Shown piece after piece: positions 42,142 to 52,639 of a stretch of DNA of 64,000 nt. Positions within the stretch are counted from its first letter, which is position 1; every line of letters begins with the position of its first letter. Where the stretch lies: NCBI RefSeq assembly GCF_000722695.1, contig NZ_JPFU01000015.1, positions 1 through 64,000 of the forward strand. Direction: 5' to 3'. The translations under genes were made by a program, and so were the position numbers. This DNA is from Streptococcus mitis (lineage in GTDB: Bacteria; Bacillota; Bacilli; Lactobacillales; Streptococcaceae). The notes beneath the pieces are model-generated. The model worked only from the letters and a program-made list of their open reading frames with translations, was not told the DNA's origin and made no database searches.

Positions 42142-43950
42142 TTATTCTACCGTTACTGACTTAGCAAGGTTACGTGGTTTATCCACATCAAGGCCACGGT
42201 GCAGGGTTGCAAAGTAAGCGACCAATTGTGTTGGTACGACCATTGAGATTGGTGAGAGGTAAGGATGTACGGTCGTAAGGACGATATCGTCGGTATCTTT
42301 GGCTACATTCTCTTCTGCGATAGTGAGGACTTTGGCACCACGAGCTGCCACCTCTTGGATATTTCCACGAGTGTGGTTGGCAAGGACTGGATCTGACAAG
42401 AGAGCCAAGACAGGCGTTCCTTCTTCAATCAAGGCAATAGTTCCGTGCTTGAGTTCTCCTGCCGCAAAGCCTTCACACTGGATGTAAGAAATCTCTTTGA
42501 GTTTAAGGCTTGCTTCCATAGCTACGTAGTAATCTTGACCACGCCCAATATAAAAGGCGTTGCGAGTTGTTTCAAGAAGCTCACGAATCTTGGATTCAAT
42601 GGTTTCTTTCTCTGAAAGAGTTGATTCGATAGACTGAGCTACGATTGACAACTCATGAACCAGGTCAAAGGCTTGCGCTTTAGCATTACCATTTGCTTGA
42701 CCAACTGCTTTTGCAAGGAAGGCAAGGGCTGCGATTTGCGCTGTATAGGCCTTGGTTGAGGCTACGGCAATTTCAGGACCTGCGTGAAGAAGCATAGTAT
42801 GGCTAGCTTCACGTGAAAGGGTTGAACCTGGGACGTTTGTCACTGTCAAGCTTGGAATTCCCATTTCATTAGCCTTAACCAAAACCTGACGGCTATCCGC
42901 TGTTTCACCAGACTGACTGATAAAGATGAAGAGTGGTTTCTTGCTAAGAAGTGGCATACCATAGCCCCACTCAGATGAAATTCCAAGTTCAACTGGCGTA
43001 TCTGTCAATTCTTCCAGCATCTTCTTAGAAGCAAATCCTGCGTGGTAAGATGTCCCAGCTGCAAGGATGTAGATACGGTCTGCGTCTTGAACAGCCTTGA
43101 TGATAGCTGGGTCTACGACAACTTGACCAGCCTCATCTGTGTAGGCTTGGATGAGTTTACGCATAACAGTTGGTTGCTCATCAATTTCTTTAAGCATGTA
43201 GTAAGGGTAAGTTCCCTTACCGATATCTGACAAGTCTAGCTCGGCAGTGTAGCTAGCACGCTCACGACTGTTGCCATCATAGTCTTGAACTTCAACACTA
43301 CCAGCCTTGACGATTACCAACTCTTGATCATGAATTTCCATATATTGGTTGGTCTCACGAATCATAGCCATAGCATCTGAGCAGACCATGTTATAGCCTT
43401 CCCCAAGACCAATCAAAAGTGGTGATTTATTCTTAGCCACGTAGATGACTTCAGGATCTTGTGAGTCAACCAAGGCAAAAGCATAAGAACCACGGATGAT
43501 GTGAAGAGCTTTTTTGAAGGCTTCAAGAACTGACAAGCCGTCTTCTTCCGCAAATTTTCCAATCAAGTGAACGGCGATTTCCGTATCTGTTTGCCCCTTG
43601 AAGTGGTGCCCTGCAAGGTATTCTTCCTTGATTTCAAGATAGTTCTCAATCACCCCATTGTGAACCAAGACAAAACGTTCTGTCTCAGAGCGGTGTGGGT
43701 GAGCATTGTCTTCCGTTGGTTTCCCGTGAGTAGCCCAACGAGTATGTCCGATACCAGTTGTTCCCTCAACATCAGCTGTCTTAGCAGACAATTCTGCGAT
43801 ACGGCCTACAGCCTTGACTAGATGATTTTCAGCACCACCTAGGACAAAAATCCCCGCAGAATCATAGCCACGGTATTCGAGCTTTTCAAGCCCTTGAATC
43901 AAAATATCAGTTGCATTTGTGTTTCCAACAACACCAACAATTCCACACAT
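42142..43950 (-). CDS. glmS: Glutamine-fructose-6-phosphate aminotransferase (isomerising)
   Basis: 602 residues. Makes glucosamine-6-phosphate from fructose-6-phosphate and glutamine, the entry step to peptidoglycan amino sugars. The N-terminal glutaminase domain begins [10 protein letters not shown] with nucleophile Cys2; two SIS isomerase domains follow, with SQSGETADS, and the end is [18 protein letters not shown]. No glmS ribozyme is present in the short leader; instead the promoter is flanked by repeated GGTATAG boxes that point to a DNA-binding regulator. Confidence 0.97.
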   Translation of the reverse strand: MCGIVGVVGNTNATDILIQGLEKLEYRGYDSAGIFVLGGAENHLVKAVGRIAELSAKTADVEGTTGIGHTRWATHGKPTEDNAHPHRSETERFVLVHNGVIENYLEIKEEYLAGHHFKGQTDTEIAVHLIGKFAEEDGLSVLEAFKKALHIIRGSYAFALVDSQDPEVIYVAKNKSPLLIGLGEGYNMVCSDAMAMIRETNQYMEIHDQELVIVKAGSVEVQDYDGNSRERASYTAELDLSDIGKGTYPYYMLKEIDEQPTVMRKLIQAYTDEAGQVVVDPAIIKAVQDADRIYILAAGTSYHAGFASKKMLEELTDTPVELGISSEWGYGMPLLSKKPLFIFISQSGETADSRQVLVKANEMGIPSLTVTNVPGSTLSREASHTMLLHAGPEIAVASTKAYTAQIAALAFLAKAVGQANGNAKAQAFDLVHELSIVAQSIESTLSEKETIESKIRELLETTRNAFYIGRGQDYYVAMEASLKLKEISYIQCEGFAAGELKHGTIALIEEGTPVLALLSDPVLANHTRGNIQEVAARGAKVLTIAEENVAKDTDDIVLTTVHPYLSPISMVVPTQLVAYFATLHRGLDVDKPRNLAKSVTVE

Positions 43951-43988
43951 AGTATATACGACACAGGCAAGCTGTGCTTTCTCCTTAA

Positions 43989-44000
43989 AATTGGTATAGT
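43989..44000. promoter_or_regulatory. GGTATAG box 1 in the glmS leader (candidate GntR/NagR site)
   Basis: AATTGGTATAGT, repeated exactly at 44068-44079 on the other side of the glmS promoter. NagR-type regulators control glmS in streptococci and recognise sites containing TGGTATAG-like half-sites; the link here is inferred. Confidence 0.5.
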
Positions 44001-44031
44001 CTGATTCTTCTTTTATAGAATCAGCAAAAAC

Positions 44032-44060
44032 AGTATATACTTGTTTCTTTCACTTGTCAA
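44032..44060 (-). promoter_or_regulatory. Promoter of glmS
   Basis: On the minus strand: -35 TTGACA (44055-44060), 17 bp spacer, -10 TATACT (44032-44037). A CTGATTC/GAATCAG hairpin follows in the leader near 44003-44024. Confidence 0.8.
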
Positions 44061-44067
44061 GAGTAAA

Positions 44068-44079
44068 AATTGGTATAGT
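44068..44079. promoter_or_regulatory. GGTATAG box 2 upstream of the glmS -35
   Basis: AATTGGTATAGT, identical to the box at 43989-44000; the two copies are 79 bp apart and could support a DNA loop across the promoter. Confidence 0.5.
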
Positions 44080-44098
44080 TCAAATCGGCCTTCTGTAA

Positions 44099-44136
44099 TC
44101 AAAAAAACTCTGACCAATTAGGATAATCAGTCAGAG
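44099..44136 (-). terminator. Terminator of bglA
   Basis: On the minus strand ACTCTGAC (44129-44136) pairs with GTCAGAGT (44106-44113), 15 nt loop, then TTTTTTG. Confidence 0.8.
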
Positions 44137-44142
44137 TCCTTG

Positions 44143-45522
44143 TTAAAATCCATTATTGTCGCTTAATTCCTTGAACCAGTGCCCTGATTTTTTCAGACGA
44201 CGTTCTTGCGTTTCCAAGTCTAGCTCGACCAAACCGTAGCGATTTTTATAGCTATTGAGCCATGACCAACAATCGATAAATGTCCAAATCAAGTAGCCCT
44301 TACAATTAGCTCCGTCTTCAATAGCACGGTGAAGTTCACGAAGATGACCTTTTACAAAGTCAATACGATAATCATCTTGAATCATTCCATCTTGACGGAA
44401 TTTTTCCTCTCCTTCAACCCCCATACCATTCTCTGTCAACATCCACTCAATATTGCCATAGTTTTCCTTGATATTTTGGGCGATGTCATAAATCCCCTGC
44501 TCATAAATCTCCCAGCCACGATGAGGATTGATTTTACGTCCAGGCATCACATAAGGCTCGTAAAAATGTTCTGGTAAGAGTGGACTCTCTGGATGCTTAG
44601 CAAATCGAGGAGCCATAACACGCAAAGGTTGATAGTAGTTGACACCAAGGAAGTCCACCGTATTGTCACGAATGAGATCCAACTCCTCCTCTGTAGCATC
44701 AGGCAAGAGACCATACTCATGTAAGATTTCTACCAACTCCTGTGGATAAGTCCCCAAAACGGACGGATCTAAGAAAGATTGAGCCTGAAAGAGATTCGCA
44801 ATCCGAGCTGCTTTGACATCAGCAGGATGCTGACTACGTGGATAAGCTGGTGTCAAGTTGAGGACAATCCCAATTTTGGAATCAGGCAAAATTTCATGAC
44901 AGGCCTTGACCGCTCGACTGCTGGCCAATTGTGTATGATAAGCTACTTTAACGGCTGCCTCTGCATCCACCTTATGTGGATAATGGGCATCGTAAAAATA
45001 GCCAAATTCCACAGGAACGATGGGCTCGTTAAAGGTAATCCATTGATCCACTAAATCTCCATAAGTCTCAAAACAGAAACGAGCATAATCTTCATAAGCT
45101 GAAACTGTCGCCTTATTTTCCCAACCATCACCAGCTTCTTGAAGAGCAAAAGGCAAATCAAAATGATAAAGATTGACTAAAAGACGAATCCCTTTGGCCT
45201 TAATAGCCTCAAAAACCTTACGGTAAAAGTCTACACCTTGAGAATTGACTTTTCCACAGCCTTGTGGAAAAATCCGTGACCACTGAATAGAAGTACGAAA
45301 GACCGTATGACCAGTTTCTAACAGTAGCTCAATATCCTTTTCCCAGTTTTCATAAAAGGTTGATGTTTTATCTGGACCAATCCCATTATAGTAACGATTG
45401 GGCTCCACTTGGTACCAATAATCCCAGAGATTATCTCCCTTACCGTCACCAGCTACACGTCCTTCTGTTTGTGGTCCAGAAGTAGAGGATCCCCAGACAA
45501 AATCCTTTGGAAATCTTAGCAT
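44143..45522 (-). CDS. bglA: Family 1 glycosyl hydrolase (beta-glucosidase / 6-phospho-beta-glucosidase)
   Basis: 459 residues of GH1. Acid/base Glu in TFNEPI (~165) and nucleophile Glu in LTENGMG (~360) are both present, and the start FPKDFVWGSSTSGPQTEG is typical. GH1 enzymes of streptococci mostly cleave phosphorylated beta-glucosides delivered by PTS transporters; no PTS gene is adjacent, so phosphate dependence is uncertain. It is a single-gene transcript with TATAAT at 45554-45559 and its own terminator, between glmS and proS. Confidence 0.88.
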   Translation of the reverse strand: MLRFPKDFVWGSSTSGPQTEGRVAGDGKGDNLWDYWYQVEPNRYYNGIGPDKTSTFYENWEKDIELLLETGHTVFRTSIQWSRIFPQGCGKVNSQGVDFYRKVFEAIKAKGIRLLVNLYHFDLPFALQEAGDGWENKATVSAYEDYARFCFETYGDLVDQWITFNEPIVPVEFGYFYDAHYPHKVDAEAAVKVAYHTQLASSRAVKACHEILPDSKIGIVLNLTPAYPRSQHPADVKAARIANLFQAQSFLDPSVLGTYPQELVEILHEYGLLPDATEEELDLIRDNTVDFLGVNYYQPLRVMAPRFAKHPESPLLPEHFYEPYVMPGRKINPHRGWEIYEQGIYDIAQNIKENYGNIEWMLTENGMGVEGEEKFRQDGMIQDDYRIDFVKGHLRELHRAIEDGANCKGYLIWTFIDCWSWLNSYKNRYGLVELDLETQERRLKKSGHWFKELSDNNGF

Positions 45523-45553
45523 ACATTTACCTCTTTATCTACTCATTTTTTCC

Positions 45554-45559
45554 ATTATA
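45554..45559 (-). promoter_or_regulatory. -10 element of bglA
   Basis: TATAAT on the minus strand, 32 bp before the start; the -35 is poor. No cre site was seen. Confidence 0.5.
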
Positions 45560-45620
45560 CAGAAAAAACAAGGTAAAAACTAGTTACATTTTTTCCTTGT
45601 TTTTCTTCTGATTATAGTTT

Positions 45621-47486
<1,866 letters not shown>

Positions 47487-48745
47487 TTATCTAAAAAAGA
47501 GTCGCATAATGTCATTCCAAGTCACAGCAATCATCAAGACAACCATGATGACCACTCCGGCCAAGGTGACATAGGTTTCAATTTCTTGTTTTAATGGTTT
47601 ACGGCGAATAGCTTCCAGGATGTTGAGCACAATCTTACCACCATCCAGGGCTGGAATCGGAATAAGATTAAAAATCCCGATATTGATGGAAATCATTGCT
47701 AAGAAGTACAAGACATTCTCAATTCCATTTTTAGCAGCATCACTACTTGCCTTAAAGATGGCAACAGGTCCACCTAGCTTGTTCAAATCCGGTTGGAAAA
47801 TCAGATTTTTCAGAGCCGATAGAATTCGAAGAGCCGAGTCGGCTGCGGTTGTGAATCCACCCACAAACATGGATAGAAAGTCCGACTTAATTCCCGGTTG
47901 AACACCTAGAAGGTAACGACCTTGACTTTCTTCGGGTGTAACCGTAACTTGTTTGTCACTCCCATTTTCAAAAATAGTCACATCCAAGGTCGGGGCCGTC
48001 TTACCTTTGGTTTCTGATTCCACAGCCTGAATCAAACTTTCCCAGTTGCTAATCTCATGTGAGCCAATCTTGGTAATTTGTGCCGTTTCTGGTACTCCCA
48101 CCTTAGCCAAGGCCCCTTGAGGCATGACATGGAACTGATTGGTATCAACATCTCTGACACCACCCTGCATGAAGATTAAAATCCAGAAAACAACGACACC
48201 TAAGATAAAGTTGTTCATAGGACCTGCAAAGTTAGTAATGAGTTTCCCCCAGATAGTCGCATTTTGATATTGAACATCTAAAGGTGCAATCCGGACCTCA
48301 GTTCCATCTGCTTCCACAACCGTTGCATCGTGATCCACTGCAAATGTTTTTCTTCTTCCAGAACCAAGCCCTTGATAAAGAGCTTGTCTTCAAAATCAAA
48401 CTGGGTCACCTGCATAGGAAGGGCTGTTTGATCTAATTTTTTACCTGAAAGATTGATGCGTTTAACCTTACCATCATCAGTAAGCGTCAAACTGACAGGA
48501 GTTCCTGTCTTAATTTCAGTTGTATCATCACCCCAACCGGCCATGCGAACATAGCCACCCAGAGGCAAGATTCGAATGGTATAGGCCGTTCCATCCTTAC
48601 CAATGTGAGCAAAGATTTTGGGTCCCATGCCAATGGCAAATTCACGCACTAGAATCCCTGATTTCTTGGCAAAGTAGAAGTGTCCGAACTCGTGCACTAC
48701 TACAATAATCCCAAAAACCAGAATAAAGGTTAAAATTCCGAGCAT
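47487..48745 (-). CDS. rseP: RIP metalloprotease RseP/Eep, with an apparent 1-nt frameshift
   Basis: Intramembrane zinc protease that clears signal peptides, regulators and pheromone precursors. The first part (155 codons) has the HEFGH zinc site near residue 18; the second has the PDZ domain, the NPDG-equivalent PALDGGK motif and the last membrane helices. The frames break at a run of five bases (48347-48351) where six are needed: EEEKHLQ should read [13 protein letters not shown]. One added A gives 419 residues, the normal Eep length. Since the rest is intact and well conserved, I read this as a probable sequencing error; if real, the protease would be lost. It lies between cdsA and proS. 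Confidence 0.9.
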
Positions 48746-48766
48746 AGTATTTCCTCCGTCTTTTGA

Positions 48767-49570
48767 TTAAAAGAGTCCAAACAAGTGCATGATTGGAAAT
48801 ACAAGCAACATACTATCGAAACGATCCAAAACACCACCATGCCCAGGGATAAATTTCCCAGAATCCTTAACACCAAAGTGACGCTTAATCGAGCTTTCTA
48901 GTAAATCACCAAATTGTCCAGCTACACTAAAGAAAATAGCAAAGACCGACATCTTGTAAATTCCATACGGCAGAGCAACTGTCCTGTCAACTATCATAAA
49001 GATGATGGTTACCAAAATTGCGCCTAAAATACCACCCAAGGCACCCTCAAAGGTTTTATTTGGAGAAACCGTTGGAGCCAGTTTCCGTTTCCCAAAGTTC
49101 ATCCCAGCAAGATAGGCACCACTGTCAGTCGCCCAGACGATACATAAGGCTAAGAGAGCCTTATCTAAACCTGCAACGCGAGCATCTAGTAAAGCATTAA
49201 ATCCAAAGCCTACATAGAAACTCATAGCAAGAGGGAAAACAGCGTCCTCAATCGTATAAGACTTGCTAAAAACAGTCGTTCCTAACATGATTGAAATCAA
49301 AACACTATAAGCAACCACATTCCCATCAACTGGCAAAAAAGTCAGATAATTCTCCAAGGGAATGGTCAAGGCAAAGGTTGCAAAGAGGGTTAAGAGACCC
49401 TCCATCGTCATGGTCTCTAGACCTCTCATCTTCAAAAGTTCATGCATGGCTAGCATGGCTATGATTCCAATTGCTATCTGAAGCAAGAGGCCACCAATCA
49501 TTAAAATTGGTAGGAAAATAGCCAGGGCAATCCCTGCAAACAAGGTTCTTTTCTGTAAATCCTGTGTCAT
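48767..49570 (-). CDS. cdsA: Phosphatidate cytidylyltransferase
   Basis: 267 residues with about eight membrane segments. Makes CDP-diacylglycerol from phosphatidate and CTP, the branch point of phospholipid synthesis. The C-terminal signature is visible: KDSGKFIPGHGGVLDRFDSMLL, with the conserved Asp residues. It lies between uppS (8 bp) and rseP (21 bp) in the conserved envelope operon. Confidence 0.95.
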   Translation of the reverse strand: MTQDLQKRTLFAGIALAIFLPILMIGGLLLQIAIGIIAMLAMHELLKMRGLETMTMEGLLTLFATFALTIPLENYLTFLPVDGNVVAYSVLISIMLGTTVFSKSYTIEDAVFPLAMSFYVGFGFNALLDARVAGLDKALLALCIVWATDSGAYLAGMNFGKRKLAPTVSPNKTFEGALGGILGAILVTIIFMIVDRTVALPYGIYKMSVFAIFFSVAGQFGDLLESSIKRHFGVKDSGKFIPGHGGVLDRFDSMLLVFPIMHLFGLF

Positions 49571-49578
49571 ATTTCCTC

Positions 49579-50337
49579 CTAAACTCCCCCAAATCGGCGA
49601 TGACGACGATTGTAGGCAAGAATGGCTTCCTGCAAGGCCGCCTCGTCAAAATCAGGCCACAAGGTATCTGTAAAATAGAGTTCACTGTAGGCTCCCTGCC
49701 ATGGAAGGAAATTACTCAAACGCAATTCTCCACTAGTACGGATAATCAAGTCCGGGTCTCGTAAGTCCTTAGGCAAATGCTGGGTAAAGAGATAGTTGCC
49801 AATCAATTCCTCTGTGATGTCACCCGGGTTGATTTTGGCATCTAACACATCCTGGGAAATCAACTTAAGCGCCTGTGTAATCTCAGCACGTCCACCATAG
49901 TTGAGGGCAAAATTAAGAATCAAACCTGTGTTGTTCGTAGTCAATTCCTCAGCCTTGGTTAAAGCTTCAAAAGTCTGCTTAGGCAGGCGGTCTGTCTCTC
50001 CAATCATTTGAATCTTAACATTATTCGCATGCAATTCCGGGACATAATTATCATAAAACTCTACTGGCAAGTTCATGATAAACTTGACTTCCTGATCTGG
50101 GCGGGTCCAGTTTTCTGTAGAAAAAGCATAGACCGTAATCACCTTGACGCCTAGTTTGTTGGCTGCCTTGGTCACAGTTTGCAACGCTTCCATGCCTGCC
50201 TTGTGTCCAAAAACTCGCGGTTGCATACGTTTTTTAGCCCAACGGCCATTGCCATCCATGATGATGCCGATATGAGCAGGAACCTGTGTCGGAACCTCTA
50301 CTTCCACAGCCTTATCTTTCTTAAAAAATCCAAACAT
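49579..50337 (-). CDS. uppS: Undecaprenyl diphosphate synthase (isoprenyl transferase)
   Basis: 252 residues from MFGFFKKDK. Adds eight isopentenyl units in cis to farnesyl diphosphate to make the C55 carrier lipid for wall and capsule. HIGIIMDGNGRWAKKR (~22-37) contains the catalytic Asp, and RTSGELRLSNFLPWQGAYSE binds the pyrophosphate. I chose the ATG at 50337 over one 6 codons upstream because the family starts here. First gene of the uppS-cdsA-rseP-proS operon. Confidence 0.95.
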   Translation of the reverse strand: MFGFFKKDKAVEVEVPTQVPAHIGIIMDGNGRWAKKRMQPRVFGHKAGMEALQTVTKAANKLGVKVITVYAFSTENWTRPDQEVKFIMNLPVEFYDNYVPELHANNVKIQMIGETDRLPKQTFEALTKAEELTTNNTGLILNFALNYGGRAEITQALKLISQDVLDAKINPGDITEELIGNYLFTQHLPKDLRDPDLIIRTSGELRLSNFLPWQGAYSELYFTDTLWPDFDEAALQEAILAYNRRHRRFGGV

Positions 50338-50369
50338 GATCTTATTCCTATTCAAAAATCTATCGTTTC

Positions 50370-50378
50370 ATTATACCA
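50370..50378 (-). promoter_or_regulatory. Extended -10 promoter of the uppS operon
   Basis: On the minus strand TGG-TATAAT (TATAAT at 50370-50375), about 33 bp before uppS. The -35 is weak. Confidence 0.6.
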
Positions 50379-50411
50379 TATTTCCCTATTTTCTTCTATC
50401 ACTAAGCTATT

Positions 50412-50526
50412 TATACTCTTCGAAAATCTCTTCAAACCACATCAGCTCTATCTGCAACCTCAAAACAGTGTTTTGAGCAGCCTGCGGCTAGCTTCCTAGT
50501 TTGCTCTTTGATTTTCATTGAGTATT
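50412..50526 (+). repeat. Shortened BOX element
   Basis: Runs from TATACTCTTCGAAAATCTCT to TTTTCATTGAGTATT, about 115 bp. It shares both ends and the AAACAGTGTTTTGAG hairpin with the BOX at 41922, in the opposite orientation, but lacks about 40 bp of the middle (the GTGGATAGAACTGACGAAGT part). It lies between uppS and a csRNA terminator. Confidence 0.88.
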
Positions 50527-50551
50527 ATTCTCAGGCACCAAGCCCATTTTT

Positions 50552-50648
50552 CAAAAAAATAAGCCGCCTGATTGGGCGACTCAATTTTTTATAGGGAGAT
50601 TATTATGAAAAAGTTTTAGGAGTTTAAGTTAAGGTCTTCTTAACTTAT
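50552..50648 (-). ncRNA. CiaR-dependent small RNA (csRNA), copy A
   Basis: About 97 nt between a CiaR-type promoter and a terminator (GTCGCC, loop CAATCA-type, GGCGGC, then TTATTTTTTT). The 5' stem is TAAGTTAAG/CTTAACTTA. The unpaired middle reads CATAATAATCTCCC on the minus strand (50594-50607), the complement of a GGGAG ribosome site and ATG start, the hallmark of streptococcal csRNAs that block translation of targets such as comC. Ends are estimated. Confidence 0.85.
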
Positions 50649-50654
50649 GGACTT

Positions 50655-50687
50655 AGTATACACTTCCTAGCTTAAAGTTTCCTTAAG
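50655..50687 (-). promoter_or_regulatory. CiaR box and -10 of csRNA A
   Basis: On the minus strand CTTAAG-GAAAC-TTTAAG (50671-50687, consensus TTTAAG-N5-TTTAAG), 10 bp, then -10 TATACT (50655-50660). The box covers the stop codon of the nucleotidyltransferase gene. Confidence 0.85.
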
Positions 50688-51246
50688 TATTTTTAAAAAT
50701 CAAATTTTTCCATTTCTCCTGCCAATTTTTCTTGGATAAACGTGTTTGATAGAGTTCCATTCGGTCTTCATTCTCTAAAAAATGAGGAGTTGGGCGAACT
50801 TGAAAATTCAAAATATCCTCGAGTCCATAAGGTGCATAGAGTTCAAAATCTGATTCTTTATTCAAGCGTAGTCCAACAGCCGTACATCGTTCTGGATACT
50901 TACTCATAGCATCACGAGAACTAGTATAGGGAGAAGTGTGAGGACTGTGCTGGTGCATATAGACTTGATTTTTCAATTCCCACTGATACTGAGGAAAATC
51001 CTCTCGCAGTTTTTTCTCTAGGGACAAGGTTTCCTCATAAGAAATATCTGGATCAAAGAAAATCACATCTACATCTGTTTCATGGTCAAAAGGAGATTTG
51101 TCTGATAATAGATTCCAGATAAAATTTCTGACAGAACCTGCTGCCAACCAGGAATCTGTCAACTCCAAGTTTCGGATGATAGTCAGAATAGCCATCATAT
51201 CTGGATTTTTTCTAAAAGCCTCTAGAATTTCTTGCTCATTTTTCAT
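50683..51246 (-). CDS. Nucleotidyltransferase family protein (NTP_transf_6 type)
   Basis: 187 residues resembling the DUF925/NTP_transf_6 group: [13 protein letters not shown] gives the GS motif and [11 protein letters not shown] the two catalytic Asp residues. The reaction is unknown. The start at 51246 (MKNEQEIL) is favoured because GGGG lies about 10 nt before it; two in-frame ATGs upstream (51255, 51270) are inside ruvB and lack spacing. It overlaps ruvB by 11 bp, so it is translated from the ruvB mRNA. The stop codon lies within the CiaR box of the next csRNA. Confidence 0.85.
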   Translation of the reverse strand: MKNEQEILEAFRKNPDMMAILTIIRNLELTDSWLAAGSVRNFIWNLLSDKSPFDHETDVDVIFFDPDISYEETLSLEKKLREDFPQYQWELKNQVYMHQHSPHTSPYTSSRDAMSKYPERCTAVGLRLNKESDFELYAPYGLEDILNFQVRPTPHFLENEDRMELYQTRLSKKNWQEKWKNLIFKNT

Positions 51247-52234
51247 TGTACTCATACCCCAAATGCTCATATGCCTTAGCAGTCGCCACCCGTCCAGACC
51301 GTGTCCGCATGATAAAACCTTTTTGAATCAAGTAGGGCTCATACATGTCTTCAACTGTCTCACGCTCTTCTGCTATGTTAACAGAAAGAGTTCCTAGACC
51401 AACAGGACCACCACCGTACATCTCAATCATGGTGCGAAGGATTTTTTGATCCACATAGTCCAAACCTTCATGGTCAACATCCAGCATAGTCAAAGCCTTA
51501 TCGGTAATAACATCATCGATAACCCCATTCCCCATTATCTGGGCAAAATCGCGCACTCGCTTGAGAAGACGATTGGCAATACGAGGAGTCCCACGACTAC
51601 GCAGGGCTAACTCAGACGCTGCCTCATGAGTGATTTCCATCTCAAAAATATCTGCCGTCCGCTCGACAATTTCTGTCAAGTCAGCGTGGGCATAGTATTC
51701 CATATGACCTGTAATCCCAAAACGTGCCCGTAGAGGATTTGAGAGCATACCAGCCCGAGTTGTCGCCCCAATCAAGGTAAAAGGAGGCAACTCCAAATGA
51801 ACACTGCGACTGCCTTCACCAGCCCCAATCATGATGTCAATGTAGAAGTCCTCCATGGCACTGTAAAGCACCTCTTCTACTGACATGGGCAAACGATGAA
51901 TCTCATCAATAAAAAGGACATCCCCAGGCTCTAAGTCATTCAAAATCGCTACCAAATCCCCTGCTTTTTCAATGACTGGACCCGAAGTCTGCTTGATATT
52001 GACCCCCAGTTCATTAGCAATAACAAAGGCCATGGTTGTTTTCCCCAAACCTGGAGGCCCAAATAAAAGGACATGATCCAGCGCTTCATCCCGCATTTTG
52101 GCAGCTTCGATAAAGATCTGGAGCTGATCCTTGACCTTATCCTGACCGATATATTCACGTAAATACTGAGGACGGAGCGTGCGCTCTACTAACTCCTCAT
52201 CCCCCATTATCTCATTATCTAAAATTCTACTCAT
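51236..52234 (-). CDS. ruvB: Holliday junction branch migration helicase RuvB
   Basis: 332 residues. AAA+ motor that with RuvA moves Holliday junctions. Walker [10 protein letters not shown] (~60), Walker [12 protein letters not shown], sensor 1 GATTRAG and a C-terminal winged helix are all present. A TATAAT lies only 6 nt before the ATG, so if that promoter is used the mRNA is almost leaderless. No ruvA is nearby, as usual for streptococci. Confidence 0.97.
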   Translation of the reverse strand: MSRILDNEIMGDEELVERTLRPQYLREYIGQDKVKDQLQIFIEAAKMRDEALDHVLLFGPPGLGKTTMAFVIANELGVNIKQTSGPVIEKAGDLVAILNDLEPGDVLFIDEIHRLPMSVEEVLYSAMEDFYIDIMIGAGEGSRSVHLELPPFTLIGATTRAGMLSNPLRARFGITGHMEYYAHADLTEIVERTADIFEMEITHEAASELALRSRGTPRIANRLLKRVRDFAQIMGNGVIDDVITDKALTMLDVDHEGLDYVDQKILRTMIEMYGGGPVGLGTLSVNIAEERETVEDMYEPYLIQKGFIMRTRSGRVATAKAYEHLGYEYNEK

Positions 52235-52240
52235 GTTTCC

Positions 52241-52246
52241 ATTATA
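52241..52246 (-). promoter_or_regulatory. -10 element immediately upstream of ruvB
   Basis: TATAAT on the minus strand, ending 6 nt before the ruvB ATG; transcription would start at or next to the A of the start codon. The -35 is poor. Confidence 0.45.
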
Positions 52247-52267
52247 TCAAAAAACCAAGCCACAAAC

Positions 52268-52291
52268 AAAAAAGGCACCTGATTGGGTGCC
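52268..52291 (-). terminator. Terminator upstream of ruvB
   Basis: On the minus strand GGCACC, loop CAATCA, GGTGCC (52274-52291), then TTTTTTG. The loop matches the loops of two csRNA terminators nearby. Confidence 0.75.
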
Positions 52292-52314
52292 TCCCGAGTT
52301 TAGCACTTATGTGG

Positions 52315-52320
52315 TATAAT
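52315..52320 (+). promoter_or_regulatory. Extended -10 of the Fst-type toxin gene
   Basis: TGG-TATAAT; the -35 is poor. The mRNA start would be near 52327, giving a ~40 nt leader containing GGGAGGTGAG. Confidence 0.65.
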
Positions 52321-52361
52321 ATTCTACGGCACTTCTACACCGCCTACGAAGGGAGGTGAGA

Positions 52362-52386
52362 TAGCCTATGATGGATACAATACTTA
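52362..52386 (+). repeat. par-type direct repeats, toxin side
   Basis: TAGCCTATGAT (52362-52372) and ACAATACTTA (52377-52386), both repeated at 52509-52519 and 52526-52535. Because the antitoxin is read from the other strand, these give two stretches of complementarity between the RNAs, covering the toxin start codon. Confidence 0.85.
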
Positions 52387-52460
52387 AAACTATCATCGGA
52401 CCAATCGCGGTCGGTGTTGTTCTTCGCTTAGTCGATAAATGGCTAAACAAGGACAAATAG
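52368..52460 (+). CDS. Fst-family type I toxin
   Basis: 30 residues: MMDTILKTIIGPIAVGVVLR then LVDKWLNKDK. One membrane helix with the Fst/par family pattern I-x-P-I-x-V-G-x-x-L, then W-L and a charged end. Fst peptides damage the membrane from inside when expressed freely. A strong ribosome site (GGGAGGTGAG at 52351-52360) lies 7 nt upstream; a second ATG follows the first. The antitoxin RNA is encoded convergently just downstream. It is too short for ordinary gene calling. Confidence 0.85.
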   Translation: MMDTILKTIIGPIAVGVVLRLVDKWLNKDK

Positions 52461-52465
52461 TGTCA

Positions 52466-52507
52466 AAAAGACCCCAAGCTTATTTGGACGTGAGCTTGGG
52501 GTCTTTT
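52466..52507. terminator. Shared bidirectional terminator of toxin and antitoxin RNAs
   Basis: AAAAGACCCCAAGCT (52466-52480) and AGCTTGGGGTCTTTT (52493-52507), a perfect 15 bp stem with a 12 nt loop and T-tracts on both sides. Confidence 0.9.
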
Positions 52508-52508
52508 C

Positions 52509-52535
52509 TAGCCTATGATATAGACACAATACTTA
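52509..52535 (+). repeat. par-type direct repeats, antitoxin side
   Basis: Second copies of TAGCCTATGAT (52509-52519) and ACAATACTTA (52526-52535), 6 bp apart instead of 4. Confidence 0.85.
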
Positions 52536-52545
52536 ATTCCCTTTT

Positions 52546-52574
52546 ATTATCCCACAGTTCACAAATTTTGTCAA
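52546..52574 (-). promoter_or_regulatory. Consensus promoter of the antitoxin RNA
   Basis: On the minus strand: -35 TTGACA (52569-52574), 17 bp spacer, -10 GATAAT (52546-52551) preceded by TGG. It is clearly stronger than the toxin promoter. Confidence 0.85.
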
Positions 52575-52639
52575 AGGTTTACATTCTCAGCTTTGCAAGC
52601 TTTAACCGCTTTATAACAAGACTTTCAAGTTTAAGAGAA

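Larger units (their letters stand above)
52466..52539 (-). ncRNA. par-type antisense antitoxin RNA
   Basis: About 74 nt, predicted from a strong minus-strand promoter and the shared terminator. It carries the complements of both direct repeats and of the terminator stem, so it can pair with the toxin mRNA at its start and end, as RNA II does in the enterococcal par locus. Ends are estimated from the promoter. Confidence 0.8.

Noticed and set aside
43951..44142. glmS ribozyme in the glmS leader
   Set aside because: The leader from the promoter is about 75 nt, too short for the ribozyme, and lacks its core.
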